Source: Leptospira kemamanensis | Lineage (GTDB): Bacteria; Spirochaetota; Leptospiria; Leptospirales; Leptospiraceae | Length of the DNA: 64,000 nt | NCBI RefSeq assembly: GCF_004769665.1 | Contig: NZ_RQGG01000051.1 | Span: 1-64,000 of the forward strand | Direction: 5' to 3' | Part shown: in pieces, positions 24,872-35,334 of the stretch | How the letters are laid out: the number at the start of each line of letters is the position of its first letter | Position numbering within the stretch: position 1 is the stretch's first letter | Translations under genes and position numbers: made by a program | The notes under the pieces: generated by a model | The model's input: only the letters and a program-made list of their open reading frames with translations | Told to the model about the DNA's origin: nothing | Database searches by the model: none

Positions 24872-24902
24872 ACCCGCAAAATTTAAGAATGTTTTTGCGG
24901 GT
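24872..24902. terminator. Terminator between convergent genes
   Basis: ACCCGCAAAA (24872-24881) / TTTTGCGGGT (24893-24902), a 10-bp stem with A/T-rich ends on both sides, lying between the small exported protein and the SET gene. It can serve both directions. Confidence 0.75.
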
Positions 24903-24951
24903 GATTTACTTACCTTTGTGTTTCCCTAAAAGGTGGTTAGAAACAAACCAA

Positions 24952-25407
24952 TCACTTCGGTTTGAAGTCTACGTTATCCCAATAATCCTTTCCGTAATCA
25001 AAAAAGATTTCTTCGCCTTCCTTAATGGTTTTTAATACCTTAAACCTTGCTGTTTTCCACCTGACCGATGTGATGAGTTCGGCATTGGGTTTGGAAGAGT
25101 GGTTGATGTAACGAGTGTAATTTGACTCTTTTCCTTCCCCATAAATCCACCAATCTTTACAGATCCAAAGTAGATATTTGGAATCTACATATTTATTGGA
25201 TTCCGCTTGTTCATCGGTAATGATTTTACCCATATAATAACCAACGGTGTCACCTTTATATAATGTTTGTTTGGTGAAAAGTCCCATGCCAATATTGGGA
25301 ACAGAAGACGGTTTTACGATAAAGTCTTTCTCGGTATACACTACCGGTTTTCTTTTTTTGGCCTTCTTTACAGATTTCTTTTTCTTCATTTTCTTCCTAT
25401 ATGACAT
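24952..25407 (-). CDS. SET-domain protein
   Basis: A 151-residue protein. After a Lys-rich N-terminus (about residues 1-20) comes a compact SET domain: [37 protein letters not shown] (the NHSS motif at about 102-105) and [13 protein letters not shown] (the catalytic Tyr at about 138). These are the SAM-binding and lysine-methyltransferase signatures. SET proteins are found sporadically in bacteria; the substrate cannot be inferred here. Confidence 0.85.
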   Translation of the reverse strand: MSYRKKMKKKKSVKKAKKRKPVVYTEKDFIVKPSSVPNIGMGLFTKQTLYKGDTVGYYMGKIITDEQAESNKYVDSKYLLWICKDWWIYGEGKESNYTRYINHSSKPNAELITSVRWKTARFKVLKTIKEGEEIFFDYGKDYWDNVDFKPK

Positions 25408-25494
25408 AAGAGGAAAACAATTCTGGCTTGTAAAGTCATTGGCATTTAAGATTCACTAGTTCGCACTCCGAACTTTAAAGGGATAGGGGGGCCT

Positions 25495-25647
25495 ATGAAA
25501 CGGGAACCACAAATAAAGACGGAAGAAAAAACCAATGTTGTCAATTTGGCGATTTACCGAGCCAAAAAAGCACTGGAACGAGATGGTTTTGAAGTGGTGG
25601 AAAATCCAGATGGCAAAATTACCCTCGTCATTCGTCTTGCGAAATAA
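25495..25647 (+). CDS. 50-residue protein upstream of ribH
   Basis: [18 protein letters not shown]... reads to IRLAK, stop TAA at 25645. AGGGGGGCC sits just before the ATG and gives a good ribosome site. It is basic and acidic with a predicted helix and a short strand. The next gene (ribH) begins 23 bp downstream. No family recognised; called because the start signal, spacing and coding look agree. Confidence 0.6.
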   Translation: MKREPQIKTEEKTNVVNLAIYRAKKALERDGFEVVENPDGKITLVIRLAK

Positions 25648-25670
25648 CCCCTCTTTTGGAACTTGGATAC

Positions 25671-26138
25671 ATGACAGCACAATTGGAAGGCTTAAGGATA
25701 GGAAACGGACAAAAACATTGTGTCATCGTTTCAAAGTTCAATGAATTCATCACCGAGTCCCTCTTAAAAGGGGCAAAAGACGCTTACAGACAACATGGAG
25801 TTCTCGACTCTGATGTGACCGTCATTTATGTGCCGGGAGCTTTTGAGCTTCCTCAAACCGTCAAACGAGTCTTACAATCTAAAAAATACCAATTCTCTGC
25901 CATTGTTTGCCTAGGTGCTGTGATCCGTGGTGCGACTTCCCATTACGACTTAGTGTCTGGGGAAGCGGCAAAAGTAGGATCCGTAGCAGACGGCTCTGTT
26001 CCTGTGATCTTTGGAGTCATTACGACTGAATCCATCGAACAAGCAATTGAACGAGCAGGGACCAAAGCGGGAAACAAAGGATACGAAGCAGCGACCACAG
26101 CCATTGAAATGGCAAATCTTTTCAAAGAGATCGGATGA
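25671..26138 (+). CDS. ribH: 6,7-dimethyl-8-ribityllumazine synthase
   Basis: A 155-residue protein: [58 protein letters not shown] and [27 protein letters not shown] are the riboflavin synthase beta-chain motifs, with the catalytic His in TSHYD. It condenses the ribityl pyrimidine with dihydroxybutanone phosphate. A TTG five codons upstream is less likely. The stop overlaps the nusB start (ATGA). Confidence 0.95.
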   Translation: MTAQLEGLRIGNGQKHCVIVSKFNEFITESLLKGAKDAYRQHGVLDSDVTVIYVPGAFELPQTVKRVLQSKKYQFSAIVCLGAVIRGATSHYDLVSGEAAKVGSVADGSVPVIFGVITTESIEQAIERAGTKAGNKGYEAATTAIEMANLFKEIG

Positions 26139-26557
26139 GTTCCAGACACCGTGGGCGTAGCCTTGCCCTCATGTGCCTCTACCAAATCGATTTAGTGGGA
26201 ACAGACCCCGATCGTGCCATGAAATTTGATTGGTACGACAAAAAAATCACCCGAGAAGAAAAGGATTATGCTGTCTTTCTTGTGAAAGGAGTGGTCGAAA
26301 ATCGAAAAGCGATCGATACTCTTATTAAGAAGTATTCGGAGAATTGGGAACTTTCGCGTATTTCCGTGGTCAATCGTTGCATTTTACGTTTATCAATCCT
26401 AAGTTTGCAGAAGGAACCATTCCTTGCGGCACCTGTTGTCATCAATGAAGCAGTGGAACTCACAAAGGAATTTGAAACGGACGAATCAGCGCAATTCATC
26501 AACGGACTACTCGATGCCTTCTATAAGAAGGAGATCTTAACAAAAGAGTCCCACTAA
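26135..26557 (+). CDS. nusB: Transcription antitermination factor NusB
   Basis: A 140-residue protein with the N-terminal [16 protein letters not shown] and C-terminal [32 protein letters not shown] motifs of NusB. It binds boxA RNA with NusE for rRNA antitermination. It overlaps ribH by four bases, the common ribH-nusB arrangement. Confidence 0.95.
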   Translation: MSSRHRGRSLALMCLYQIDLVGTDPDRAMKFDWYDKKITREEKDYAVFLVKGVVENRKAIDTLIKKYSENWELSRISVVNRCILRLSILSLQKEPFLAAPVVINEAVELTKEFETDESAQFINGLLDAFYKKEILTKESH

Positions 26558-26565
26558 CAAAAGAA

Positions 26566-28668
26566 ATGGATCCTATCCAAAAAAACCGCTTTCGCATCGA
26601 GGAACAAACCTCCAAGCCAAGTTATTACCAGGAAGATCCATATTTAAGGAACCTGGGAAAAGAAAAAGAAACGACTTATGAATCAGAAACAACGGTAAGG
26701 CGACCTGTTTTATCGTTTTTGTTTTGGTCGTTTCTTGTTCTCCTCATCCTTGGGTTTTTAACCGCCGCATACTGGTGGTATTTACAAAAAAAACAAAATC
26801 CTGAAGAAATTGCCAAAGTCCTAAAAGACCTTCCCACAGACAAAAAAGCACTGAACCTTCTTGTCGACAAACCCTATCTGCCAGATGATTCAGTGAATCC
26901 TAAACTTGCGGCCTGTCTCAATGCCTATCACAACCGTTATGTGAATCGTGTGGGCACTGTTTGTGAAGAGTTTCTCAATTCCCCTGGCAGTGACGAAGAC
27001 AAATCCATTGCCCTCACAGTGCTTGGGGTGATGTATGATGAAGCGGGGCGTTACATCAATGCCATCGAACGATTGGAAAAAGCCATCCAATACGATTCCA
27101 AAAACTATTTTGCCTTTTATAATTTGTCCCTTGCCTTCAAACATGCAGGGAAATTTGAAGAAGCTAGGCGTGCGGCCCAACGTGCCAAAGAAATTGCACC
27201 TAACGACTACCGCGTGGCTCTTTTACAAGGAAACTTGTTCCAAGAAATAGGGGACCCGGCAAGTGCCATTGAAGCCTATAAAGAAGGGCAAGCTCTTGCT
27301 CCAAGTGATGTCACTCTTACTTACAATCTTGCCATCAGTTATCTAAAACAAGGGAATATGGCCGAAGCCATCTCTGAGTTCCAAAAAGTCGTACAAACGG
27401 CACCCAATTCCCAAACCGCTGTTTTGTCCTATGGCCACCTCGGAACCATCTTTTACCAAAGAGAAGACTATGACCGTGCGGAGTATTACTTCCGAGAAGT
27501 GATTCGTTTGAAAACGGGAGATGCCAAAGCCTACTATAACTTAGGTTTGGTGTATCTGAAGAAAAAAGTCCCAGAAGAAGCAGCCAAATACTTCCAAAAG
27601 GCACTTGATTCCAATGCAAACGAACCAGAAGTGTATCGTTATATTGCGGATGCGTTTTTGTCCATGGGGCAAACCAATATGGCAATCACCGCTTTAAAAA
27701 AAGCACTGCTCTTAAAACCATCGGATGTGGACTCGTTATTTGCGTTAGCTGAGCTCTATTACAAGAAGGGTGAACTTGTAGAAGCGGAGAGTTTATTTCG
27801 TAGGATCATCCGTCTTACCCCTGGAGATACGTATTCCGAAACGGCCTATGTAAATTTAGGAATCATATTAGATGAAATGGAGCGGTATTCGGAAAGTATA
27901 GCGGCCTTTGAAGGGGCCCTTGCCTTAAATCCCAAAAACCAATCAGCTTATTACAATTTGGGTCTTTCCTATTTACATGCGGGAAAACCAACCATGGCGA
28001 TTGAGTCCTTACGAAAGTCCCAAGCCCTGGATCCGAATCATGTTCCTTCGAGGCTTGCCATTGCGGATTATTATTTAGAGAACCGTTTTTATAACGAAGC
28101 CATTTCTGAATACGAAGAAGCCATCGCTTGGAAACCCGAACTCTATGAAGCAAGACTGAAGCTGGCCGATGTTTACATCCAAACCAAAAACTATCCTGCC
28201 GCCGAAAAGATGTTAGTCTATGTATTGGAAAATGCAAAAGACCCAAAAGAAATCAAACTCGCTCATAGAAAACTGGCCTTAAGTTATGCAAGTAGTGGAA
28301 ACTCTGGTCTTTCGAAACGTGCCAAAGAAGAAGCCTTCCGTGCCACTCACATTGATCCAGAGGATATGGAATCAAGGTTAGTCCTATCCAAAATTCTCAT
28401 TGATTCGGGATCCCTTGTGGACAGAGAGAAAGCGATTGAAGAGCTCACGGTCATCACACGTTCCGATGTCACTCCCACCATTTCTTCCAAAGCCCATAAT
28501 TATTTAGGTGTTTGTTATTTTAAAAATGGGGAATTCAAACGCGCACTTTCCAGTTTCCAAACCGCCATTGACTTAAATCCCAGTTTGTCAGAAGCGTATG
28601 AAAACAAACGGGCGGCTCGCGCTCAGTATGAAAAATCTTTGGAAACGAAAAAGAGAACCTTTTATTGA
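26566..28668 (+). CDS. Membrane-anchored TPR protein
   Basis: A 700-residue protein with one N-terminal transmembrane helix (FLFWSFLVLLILGFLTAAYWWYL, about residues 48-70) and many tandem TPR motifs after about residue 140 (for example AVLSYGHLGTIFYQREDYDRAEYYFREVIRL). The repeat array probably faces the periplasm and acts as a scaffold. It lies 8 bp behind nusB and overlaps the next gene by four bases. Confidence 0.8.
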   Translation: MDPIQKNRFRIEEQTSKPSYYQEDPYLRNLGKEKETTYESETTVRRPVLSFLFWSFLVLLILGFLTAAYWWYLQKKQNPEEIAKVLKDLPTDKKALNLLVDKPYLPDDSVNPKLAACLNAYHNRYVNRVGTVCEEFLNSPGSDEDKSIALTVLGVMYDEAGRYINAIERLEKAIQYDSKNYFAFYNLSLAFKHAGKFEEARRAAQRAKEIAPNDYRVALLQGNLFQEIGDPASAIEAYKEGQALAPSDVTLTYNLAISYLKQGNMAEAISEFQKVVQTAPNSQTAVLSYGHLGTIFYQREDYDRAEYYFREVIRLKTGDAKAYYNLGLVYLKKKVPEEAAKYFQKALDSNANEPEVYRYIADAFLSMGQTNMAITALKKALLLKPSDVDSLFALAELYYKKGELVEAESLFRRIIRLTPGDTYSETAYVNLGIILDEMERYSESIAAFEGALALNPKNQSAYYNLGLSYLHAGKPTMAIESLRKSQALDPNHVPSRLAIADYYLENRFYNEAISEYEEAIAWKPELYEARLKLADVYIQTKNYPAAEKMLVYVLENAKDPKEIKLAHRKLALSYASSGNSGLSKRAKEEAFRATHIDPEDMESRLVLSKILIDSGSLVDREKAIEELTVITRSDVTPTISSKAHNYLGVCYFKNGEFKRALSSFQTAIDLNPSLSEAYENKRAARAQYEKSLETKKRTFY

Positions 28669-29507
28669 GTTTGTTTGATTTTATTCCACATCGTAAATTC
28701 CCAGAATTTTACGAAATATGCCGTCATACGGGTGTTTTGCGATATATTCCCGCAAAACAAAGAGAGTACGGGGACAGTTATTTTATGGAAGAATACATGT
28801 CCCAATACAAAAAGTCCTATTACGAAGACGAACCAAACCTTCGTGTCATGGCAAAACGAAGGCTCGCCAACTTGGCAACTTTTTCTCCTCTCTCACCTGT
28901 AGCAAACGTTGACACAAGCGGGAGGACAGCGATTCCAAACCAAACATTACTCGAGATTGGTTCGGCAGCTGGATTTTTTTTAGACGAAGCAAGGATGGCC
29001 GGATACCAAACGAGGGGCCTCGAACTCTCTCCGAAAGAAGTGGAATATTCGAGAAACACTCTGGGACTCGATGTCGACAGGCGGTCAGTGCTTTCTGTGG
29101 AAGAGGGGGAATGGAAAGAATCCTTCTCCGTGATTTCTGCTTTTTTTGTGATCGAACACATAGATGACATCGATGGGATTTGGAAGAGGTTGCAGGCCTG
29201 GCTACAACCTGGTGGGTTTTTGTATTTGGCAGTTCCTTCTAGTTTTGGGCCAAGTTTTGAGACCAATCCCAAGGAATGGTTTAGGACCCATCCCTCTGAC
29301 CACTTTTTTGACTACTCAGTCCACTCCCTGAAAAAACTCTTGTCAATCCTTGGCTTTGACGTGAACTATGTTAGACCTATGTCGTATCACTCCTACCGGG
29401 ATTTAGGCCTCAGAGGCAAACTCCCCGAATGGCTGTATCGACTGTACGCAAACCAATTTGCCTATGGTGATACCATCGAACTGATTGCCAGAAAAAGAAC
29501 ACACTGA
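28665..29507 (+). CDS. Class I SAM-dependent methyltransferase
   Basis: A 280-residue protein starting at a TTG that overlaps the upstream TGA. The Rossmann motif is LLEIGSAAGFFLDEARMAGYQTRGLELS (motif I with Glu at the end of the second strand), then SVISAFFVIEHIDDIDG and the C-terminal TIELIARK. The N-terminal part (about residues 1-80) is family-specific and unrecognised. Substrate unknown. Confidence 0.8.
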   Translation: MSLFDFIPHRKFPEFYEICRHTGVLRYIPAKQREYGDSYFMEEYMSQYKKSYYEDEPNLRVMAKRRLANLATFSPLSPVANVDTSGRTAIPNQTLLEIGSAAGFFLDEARMAGYQTRGLELSPKEVEYSRNTLGLDVDRRSVLSVEEGEWKESFSVISAFFVIEHIDDIDGIWKRLQAWLQPGGFLYLAVPSSFGPSFETNPKEWFRTHPSDHFFDYSVHSLKKLLSILGFDVNYVRPMSYHSYRDLGLRGKLPEWLYRLYANQFAYGDTIELIARKRTH

Positions 29508-29515
29508 AATCCAAT

Positions 29516-31129
29516 ATGAAATTTAATGAATTACCTTTCCACGAGTCTCTAAAGAAAGCCTTAGACAAAATCGGTTACACAGAGCTCACACCCATCCAAG
29601 CTAAGTCCATCCCGTTCGCCATGGAAGGACATGACCTCACTGGTCTTGCCCAAACCGGAACCGGAAAAACGATGGCCTTTTTACTTCCCACTTTGCATAG
29701 ACTTCTCTCTGCAGAGGAAGAGGAAGCACTTCCATATGCCCTTGTCCTTGCACCCACAAGAGAACTCACGATTCAAATCGCAGAAGAAGCAAAAAAATTA
29801 TTAGAGTTCACAGACTTCGGAGTTGCCACCATCATTGGAGGAACCGATTACAAATCCCAAGAGCAAGCACTCGGAAACAAAGCATGTATCATTGTGGCGA
29901 CCCCAGGACGACTCATTGACTTTGTGAAAAACCATGGACTCTCTTTGGAAAATATCAAAGTTGTGATCCTGGATGAAGCGGACAGAATGTTCGATATGGG
30001 GTTTGTCCAAGACCTCAAATACATCTTCCACAAATGTAAAAACAGAAAACAATCCTTACTCTTTAGTGCCACACTCAGTTACGAAGTGGTACGACTTGCC
30101 AGCCGGTATTTGAACGAACCCATCGAAGTTCATATCAATCCGGAAAAAGTCATTACAGAGCGGATCGACCAAACCCTTTTGCATTTGGGAAGAGAAGAAA
30201 AACTTCCTTACCTCGTCAATTCTTTGTTAAACTATCCAATCGAAGGCCTTGGGATCATTTTTACAAACTACAAAATGAATATCCCAAAAATTGTTTCTGT
30301 CTTACGTAAGTACGGAATCACTGCGACGGGACTTTCTTCGGAACTGGACCAGAAAAAACGAATCCGACTCTTACGTGATTTTAAAGCAGGGAAATACAAA
30401 TACCTCATTGCGACAGATGTTGCTTCTCGTGGGATTGACATCGAAAACATCGATGTTGTTTATAATTATGACCTTCCCCAAGATGCGGAAAACTATGTGC
30501 ACCGAATTGGTCGTACAGCCCGTGCGGGAAGAAAAGGACAATCGATTGGACTTTGTTCCGAAACCGATTATACAGAACTCGAACGCATTGAAAAGTATCT
30601 CAACTCGAAAATCCCTGTGGGGGAAATCAGAGAAGAGTATTTAGAATTCCCTAAAGGTGAATTTACTCCTGTGTTTGCCGATGAAGTGATTCCTGGTGAA
30701 AAAAAATACCAAGACCGCGAACAAAGAGGTGGGCGTGGAGGAAAACCAAGACGGGGAGACGAACCTCGTCGCACAGAACGTGGGGAACGTGGTGGAGAAA
30801 GAGGCGAACACCGGTCAGGTGACAGAAGCCGACACAAAGGAAAATCAGGGGGACACCCACCAGCAAAAATGTCTCATCCAGATGGCCATAGTCATGGACA
30901 CCCAAGTGATCACAAACACCCAGCAAAGATGACCCACCATGAATTCAAACATGGGCATCATACAAAAGATGGTAAGGGCAAACCTGGGCACAAGAAAAAC
31001 CAACAAGGCAAGTCCTATCAAAAGAATGATCCAAGACGGAATCTCTTCGATATCAACGAAGTGAAACAATCCAAAAAAAAGAACCAATCGATTTGGAAAC
31101 GAATCCTTTCTTTTTTCAAAAAAGATTAA
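29516..31129 (+). CDS. DEAD-box RNA helicase with RGG- and His-rich tail
   Basis: A 537-residue protein: Q motif (IGYTELTPIQAKSIP), AQTGTGKT, PTRELTIQIAEE, VVILDEADRMFDMGF, SATLS, and the second domain with DVASRGIDIE and YVHRIGRTARAGRKGQ. From about residue 404 an Arg/Gly-rich segment begins, then a His-rich stretch (about 445-500; SHPDGHSHGHPSDHKHPAK). The tail is likely an RNA-binding and perhaps metal-binding low-complexity region. RhlE/CsdA-like; cellular target unknown. Confidence 0.9.
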   Translation: MKFNELPFHESLKKALDKIGYTELTPIQAKSIPFAMEGHDLTGLAQTGTGKTMAFLLPTLHRLLSAEEEEALPYALVLAPTRELTIQIAEEAKKLLEFTDFGVATIIGGTDYKSQEQALGNKACIIVATPGRLIDFVKNHGLSLENIKVVILDEADRMFDMGFVQDLKYIFHKCKNRKQSLLFSATLSYEVVRLASRYLNEPIEVHINPEKVITERIDQTLLHLGREEKLPYLVNSLLNYPIEGLGIIFTNYKMNIPKIVSVLRKYGITATGLSSELDQKKRIRLLRDFKAGKYKYLIATDVASRGIDIENIDVVYNYDLPQDAENYVHRIGRTARAGRKGQSIGLCSETDYTELERIEKYLNSKIPVGEIREEYLEFPKGEFTPVFADEVIPGEKKYQDREQRGGRGGKPRRGDEPRRTERGERGGERGEHRSGDRSRHKGKSGGHPPAKMSHPDGHSHGHPSDHKHPAKMTHHEFKHGHHTKDGKGKPGHKKNQQGKSYQKNDPRRNLFDINEVKQSKKKNQSIWKRILSFFKKD

Positions 31130-32205
31130 TTCTTCTTTTACTGATTGTTTTCCCAAGTCTCGTAGTCGCAGAAGTCGCCAAACTTCCGCTCTACGGGAAG
31201 GGAAACTACGTTGCCTTTTCTGACTTAAAGGCAATTCTACCAGAACTCTCCACGAAACTTAAAAAATATACAAGTGTCGGTGGGATTTATACTCCCCAAG
31301 GGAATCTCCAATTTCGCATTGGCAGTAGCTTTTATACCTTAGATGGAAAAATTTACAAACTCCCCAAAGCCATTTTGAAAAAAGAGGACGAAGTGTATCT
31401 TCCACTCGATATGGTAGAAGCAGTCCTTCTCAATTTAATTGCCTATGATGTGCGTTACCAATTTAAGGAAGGTGAGTTACTCGTTCTCATTCCCAAGGAA
31501 ACGGTTCCGAAACGGAGTTTGGGTGTGAAAGCCATTGTCATCGATGCGGGCCATGGAGGAAAGGATCCTGGGACTTCGGACACAACGGGGTATTTTGAAA
31601 AAGAGGTAAGCCTTGGTGTTGCCCGTTATACCTATTTGTACTTACGTAAATACTATCCCGAAATTCGGGTGGAGATGGTAAGAAAAGATGACCGTTTTGT
31701 GGAACTCGAAGACCGCTCCAAATTTGCGAACCGTGTGTTGTCAGATACAAGGGATGTGATCTTTATCAGCTTTCATTGTAATGCGTCTCTTTCCGAAAAA
31801 GCGGCTGGGTTTGAGGTCTATTACCTTTCCCAAAGCCCGAGTACGGAAACTGCGAGAGAAATAGCTCTCTTAGAAAATCGATACATCGGAAAACACAAAA
31901 ATCCAGTGGTCTCCCAAATTCAGTCTCAAATGCTTTCCAGTGTGACCCAAAGGCGCTCTAAAAAATTAGCTGATGCGGTAGCCGAACAATACGAAAAGGA
32001 TCTCAGTCCCGAAATTCCGTCTCGGGGAGTGAAAAAGGCAGATTTTTCCGTCTTGCGAGGAAGCCTAATGCCTGCTGTACTTGTGGAAATGGGGTATCTG
32101 ACAAACCCTGAAGAAAGCAAACGACTGCGAGATAAAACCTTCCAAAAGAAAATTGCTCGGAGTGTGATTAAAGGAATTCATGAATACGCATCTGCAAAAG
32201 ATTAA
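31093..32205 (+). CDS. N-acetylmuramoyl-L-alanine amidase (AmiC type)
   Basis: A 370-residue protein with a signal peptide (KRLILLLLIVFPSLVVA). The Amidase_3 domain has IDAGHGGKDPG (zinc His), SFHCNAS (zinc His) and VLVEMGYLTNPEES (catalytic Glu). An AMIN-like part precedes it. It starts at a TTG inside the helicase gene, 37 bases before the stop; no ATG is near, so coupling is likely. It cleaves septal peptidoglycan side chains. Confidence 0.9.
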   Translation: METNPFFFQKRLILLLLIVFPSLVVAEVAKLPLYGKGNYVAFSDLKAILPELSTKLKKYTSVGGIYTPQGNLQFRIGSSFYTLDGKIYKLPKAILKKEDEVYLPLDMVEAVLLNLIAYDVRYQFKEGELLVLIPKETVPKRSLGVKAIVIDAGHGGKDPGTSDTTGYFEKEVSLGVARYTYLYLRKYYPEIRVEMVRKDDRFVELEDRSKFANRVLSDTRDVIFISFHCNASLSEKAAGFEVYYLSQSPSTETAREIALLENRYIGKHKNPVVSQIQSQMLSSVTQRRSKKLADAVAEQYEKDLSPEIPSRGVKKADFSVLRGSLMPAVLVEMGYLTNPEESKRLRDKTFQKKIARSVIKGIHEYASAKD

Positions 32206-33007
32206 AGAAGTACTAAAAAAATATTGGGAATTTTTAAAAACTGTTTCTCGTCGTTTTTATCAAATTGGAACGGGGGAAACCAAACTCACTCGCGATTTTA
32301 TCTTTTTATTTGGTTCTTGGTTTAGTTTACTCCTCTTTTTTAGTTTTTTCATTTTAGCAGAACAAAATCCATTTCGCCTGCTTGTACCTTTCCAATTGTA
32401 TTCTTATCCTTCTTTCGACCATAGAGAACCCATTGTGATTTATATTTCCAATGGAGAAGGGGAACAAATTCCCATCCATCGTAAGGTTTTAAAACAAAAC
32501 GAATCAGGTCCTCTCATTTACCAAATCGTAGGGGAAGTAGGTGCTCCACCTTACTTTGATTCTGTGGAAGCACTGGCAAAAGATGGAAAACTCTTTTCAC
32601 CAAAAAAACTTTTGGACATTCGATTTGCGTTAAAACAATCCTGGTTTATCGACAAAAATCAAAAACTAGTGATCGATTGGAACACAAGTAAATTAGAAGC
32701 AATCATGGAAAAATACCGGCTTCCTCGCACTAAATCAGAAGGTGAGGCTGCCGACTCAGAAGAAGAGAATCCCAATGCACCTGTTGACACGATCACCTAT
32801 TACACTGGTGGAACAGATACTGGTCCTAAAGATTCGGAAGAGGTTTTAAACAAACGTAGGATCCAAGCCATGGATCAAACCTTACGTGCGTTAAATGCAA
32901 GTCTTTTTGAGAATTTCAGAGAAATCAAATCCATCGAACATCAATTTTCAGGAAATTCGAATCCAGTTTACCAATGGAATTCGATTTCTCCCCTCGCTAC
33001 CCGCTAG
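32180..33007 (+). CDS. Membrane-anchored protein of unknown function
   Basis: A 275-residue protein with an ATG 26 bases before the amidase stop. One transmembrane helix (FIFLFGSWFSLLLFFSFFILA, about residues 40-60) is followed by a periplasmic domain with a linker of Glu, Ser and Asn. No domain is recognised. Coupling to the amidase gene suggests a cell-envelope role. Confidence 0.7.
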   Translation: MNTHLQKIKEVLKKYWEFLKTVSRRFYQIGTGETKLTRDFIFLFGSWFSLLLFFSFFILAEQNPFRLLVPFQLYSYPSFDHREPIVIYISNGEGEQIPIHRKVLKQNESGPLIYQIVGEVGAPPYFDSVEALAKDGKLFSPKKLLDIRFALKQSWFIDKNQKLVIDWNTSKLEAIMEKYRLPRTKSEGEAADSEEENPNAPVDTITYYTGGTDTGPKDSEEVLNKRRIQAMDQTLRALNASLFENFREIKSIEHQFSGNSNPVYQWNSISPLATR

Positions 33008-33133
33008 TTTAGGGGATTCCCCGCGGATTTTCTCCCTTTTTCAAAATTTGCTTATGGAAAATGGAGAAATACCGATGATCGTATTGGGAAAAATAGAATT
33101 TTTTTTAAAAAAAATAAAACGCTAAAGTCGCCA

Positions 33134-33157
33134 AAAATTGCCAAAAACGGCAATTTT
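33134..33157 (+). terminator. Intrinsic terminator downstream of the amidase operon
   Basis: AAAATTGCC (33134-33142) / GGCAATTTT (33149-33157), loop AAAAAC, with T-run TTTT in the 3' arm. It lies before the flagellin gene leader. Confidence 0.7.
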
Positions 33158-33198
33158 CCTCAGAATCCTCCAAAAACTACCCAATTTCTTCAAATTAA

Positions 33199-34194
<996 letters not shown>

Positions 34195-34285
34195 AAGTGA
34201 GTGGTTAGTGTAACTGAAGAGTTGTAATTAGATAATCAGCCGGCTTTCCCCTGCCAGGTGGCAAAATGAAAGCTCATCCTTGACA

Positions 34286-34304
34286 CCGGACAGGGATTGT
34301 CCGG
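34286..34304 (+). promoter_or_regulatory. Flagellin leader hairpin, copy 2
   Basis: CCGGACA (34286-34292) / TGTCCGG (34298-34304) with loop GGGAT, 52 bases before the second flaB start. The loop context ACAGGGATTGT is close to the CsrA SELEX consensus ACARGGAUGU. The ribosome site AAAGGAG lies downstream. Confidence 0.6.
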
Positions 34305-34356
34305 CTAAGAACGAAATACATACCGTTCTTGGCAATACACAAAGGAGTGTAGGCCA

Positions 34357-35205
34357 ATGATTATCAATCACAACATGAGTGCGATCCAATCACATCGTGC
34401 TCTCAAGTTTACACAATGGGATGTAGATAAGACCATGAGGAACCTCTCCACTGGGCAAAGGATTAACCTTGCCGGTGATGATGCTTCTGGTCTTGCTGTT
34501 TCGGAAAAACTACGAACACAAATTCGTGGTTTACGTCAGGCGGAAAGGAATACGGAAGATGGACTCAGTTTCATCCAGACTGCAGAGGGTTTCCTCGACC
34601 AGTCGGCTGAAATCATCCAACGAATCCGGACCTTAGCGATCCAGACTTCGAACGGAATCTACACACCGGAGGACAGGCAACTCGTGCAGGTAGAAGTATC
34701 TGCGCTGGTGGATGAGATCGATCGAATTGCTTCGCAAGCAGAGTTCAATAAAATGAAACTGTTTGACGGAGACTTCGCTCGAAAGTCAACGAAAGCATCG
34801 ATGTGGTTTCACATGGGAGCAAACGCAAGGCAAAGAGAGCGTTTCTACATTGGAACTATGACTTCGAAGGCTCTTAAGATGTCAGAAGGGGCAATTAAAA
34901 TTGCACTTTCCACACCTGGAAAAGCTGATGAAGCGATTGCCAAAGCGGACTTCGCCTTGAACAAGATCATGAAGCAGAGAGCAGATATGGGAGCTTACCA
35001 AAATAGGCTCGAAAGTACTGCTAAAGGCCTCATGGGTGCATACGAAAATATGCAAGCATCCGAATCAAGGATTAGGGACGCAGATATGGCTGAGGAAATG
35101 GTAGCGCTCACGACGAAACAAATTCTCGTGCAAAGCGGTACGGCAATGCTAGCGCAAGCCAGCCTCAGACCAAATTCTGTATTACGACTTTTGAATAACA
35201 CTTAA
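34357..35205 (+). CDS. flaB: Flagellin FlaB, second copy
   Basis: A 282-residue paralogue of the preceding gene: [18 protein letters not shown] and, near the end, [34 protein letters not shown]. Over most of the length the two match closely, with differences around residues 150-200. Likely a second filament subunit. Ribosome site AAAGGAG before the ATG. Confidence 0.95.
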   Translation: MIINHNMSAIQSHRALKFTQWDVDKTMRNLSTGQRINLAGDDASGLAVSEKLRTQIRGLRQAERNTEDGLSFIQTAEGFLDQSAEIIQRIRTLAIQTSNGIYTPEDRQLVQVEVSALVDEIDRIASQAEFNKMKLFDGDFARKSTKASMWFHMGANARQRERFYIGTMTSKALKMSEGAIKIALSTPGKADEAIAKADFALNKIMKQRADMGAYQNRLESTAKGLMGAYENMQASESRIRDADMAEEMVALTTKQILVQSGTAMLAQASLRPNSVLRLLNNT

Positions 35206-35213
35206 GGTCGTAA

Positions 35214-35279
35214 AAGGCAAGAGTTGCCTTAAAGACGGTTGCCTCTTCTCGAAGGAAACTTTGAGGAGGGGCTTTTTTT
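35214..35279 (+). terminator. Terminators after the flagellin pair
   Basis: AAGGCAA (35214-35220) / TTGCCTT (35224-35230) and then a GCCTC...GAGGAGGGGC stem ending in a run of T (up to 35279). This is a strong end to the flagellin transcript. Confidence 0.75.
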
Positions 35280-35334
35280 ATTCGCCTAACGAGAAATGTT
35301 TGACAGATTAACACTTGAAAGACGAAGATAATCT

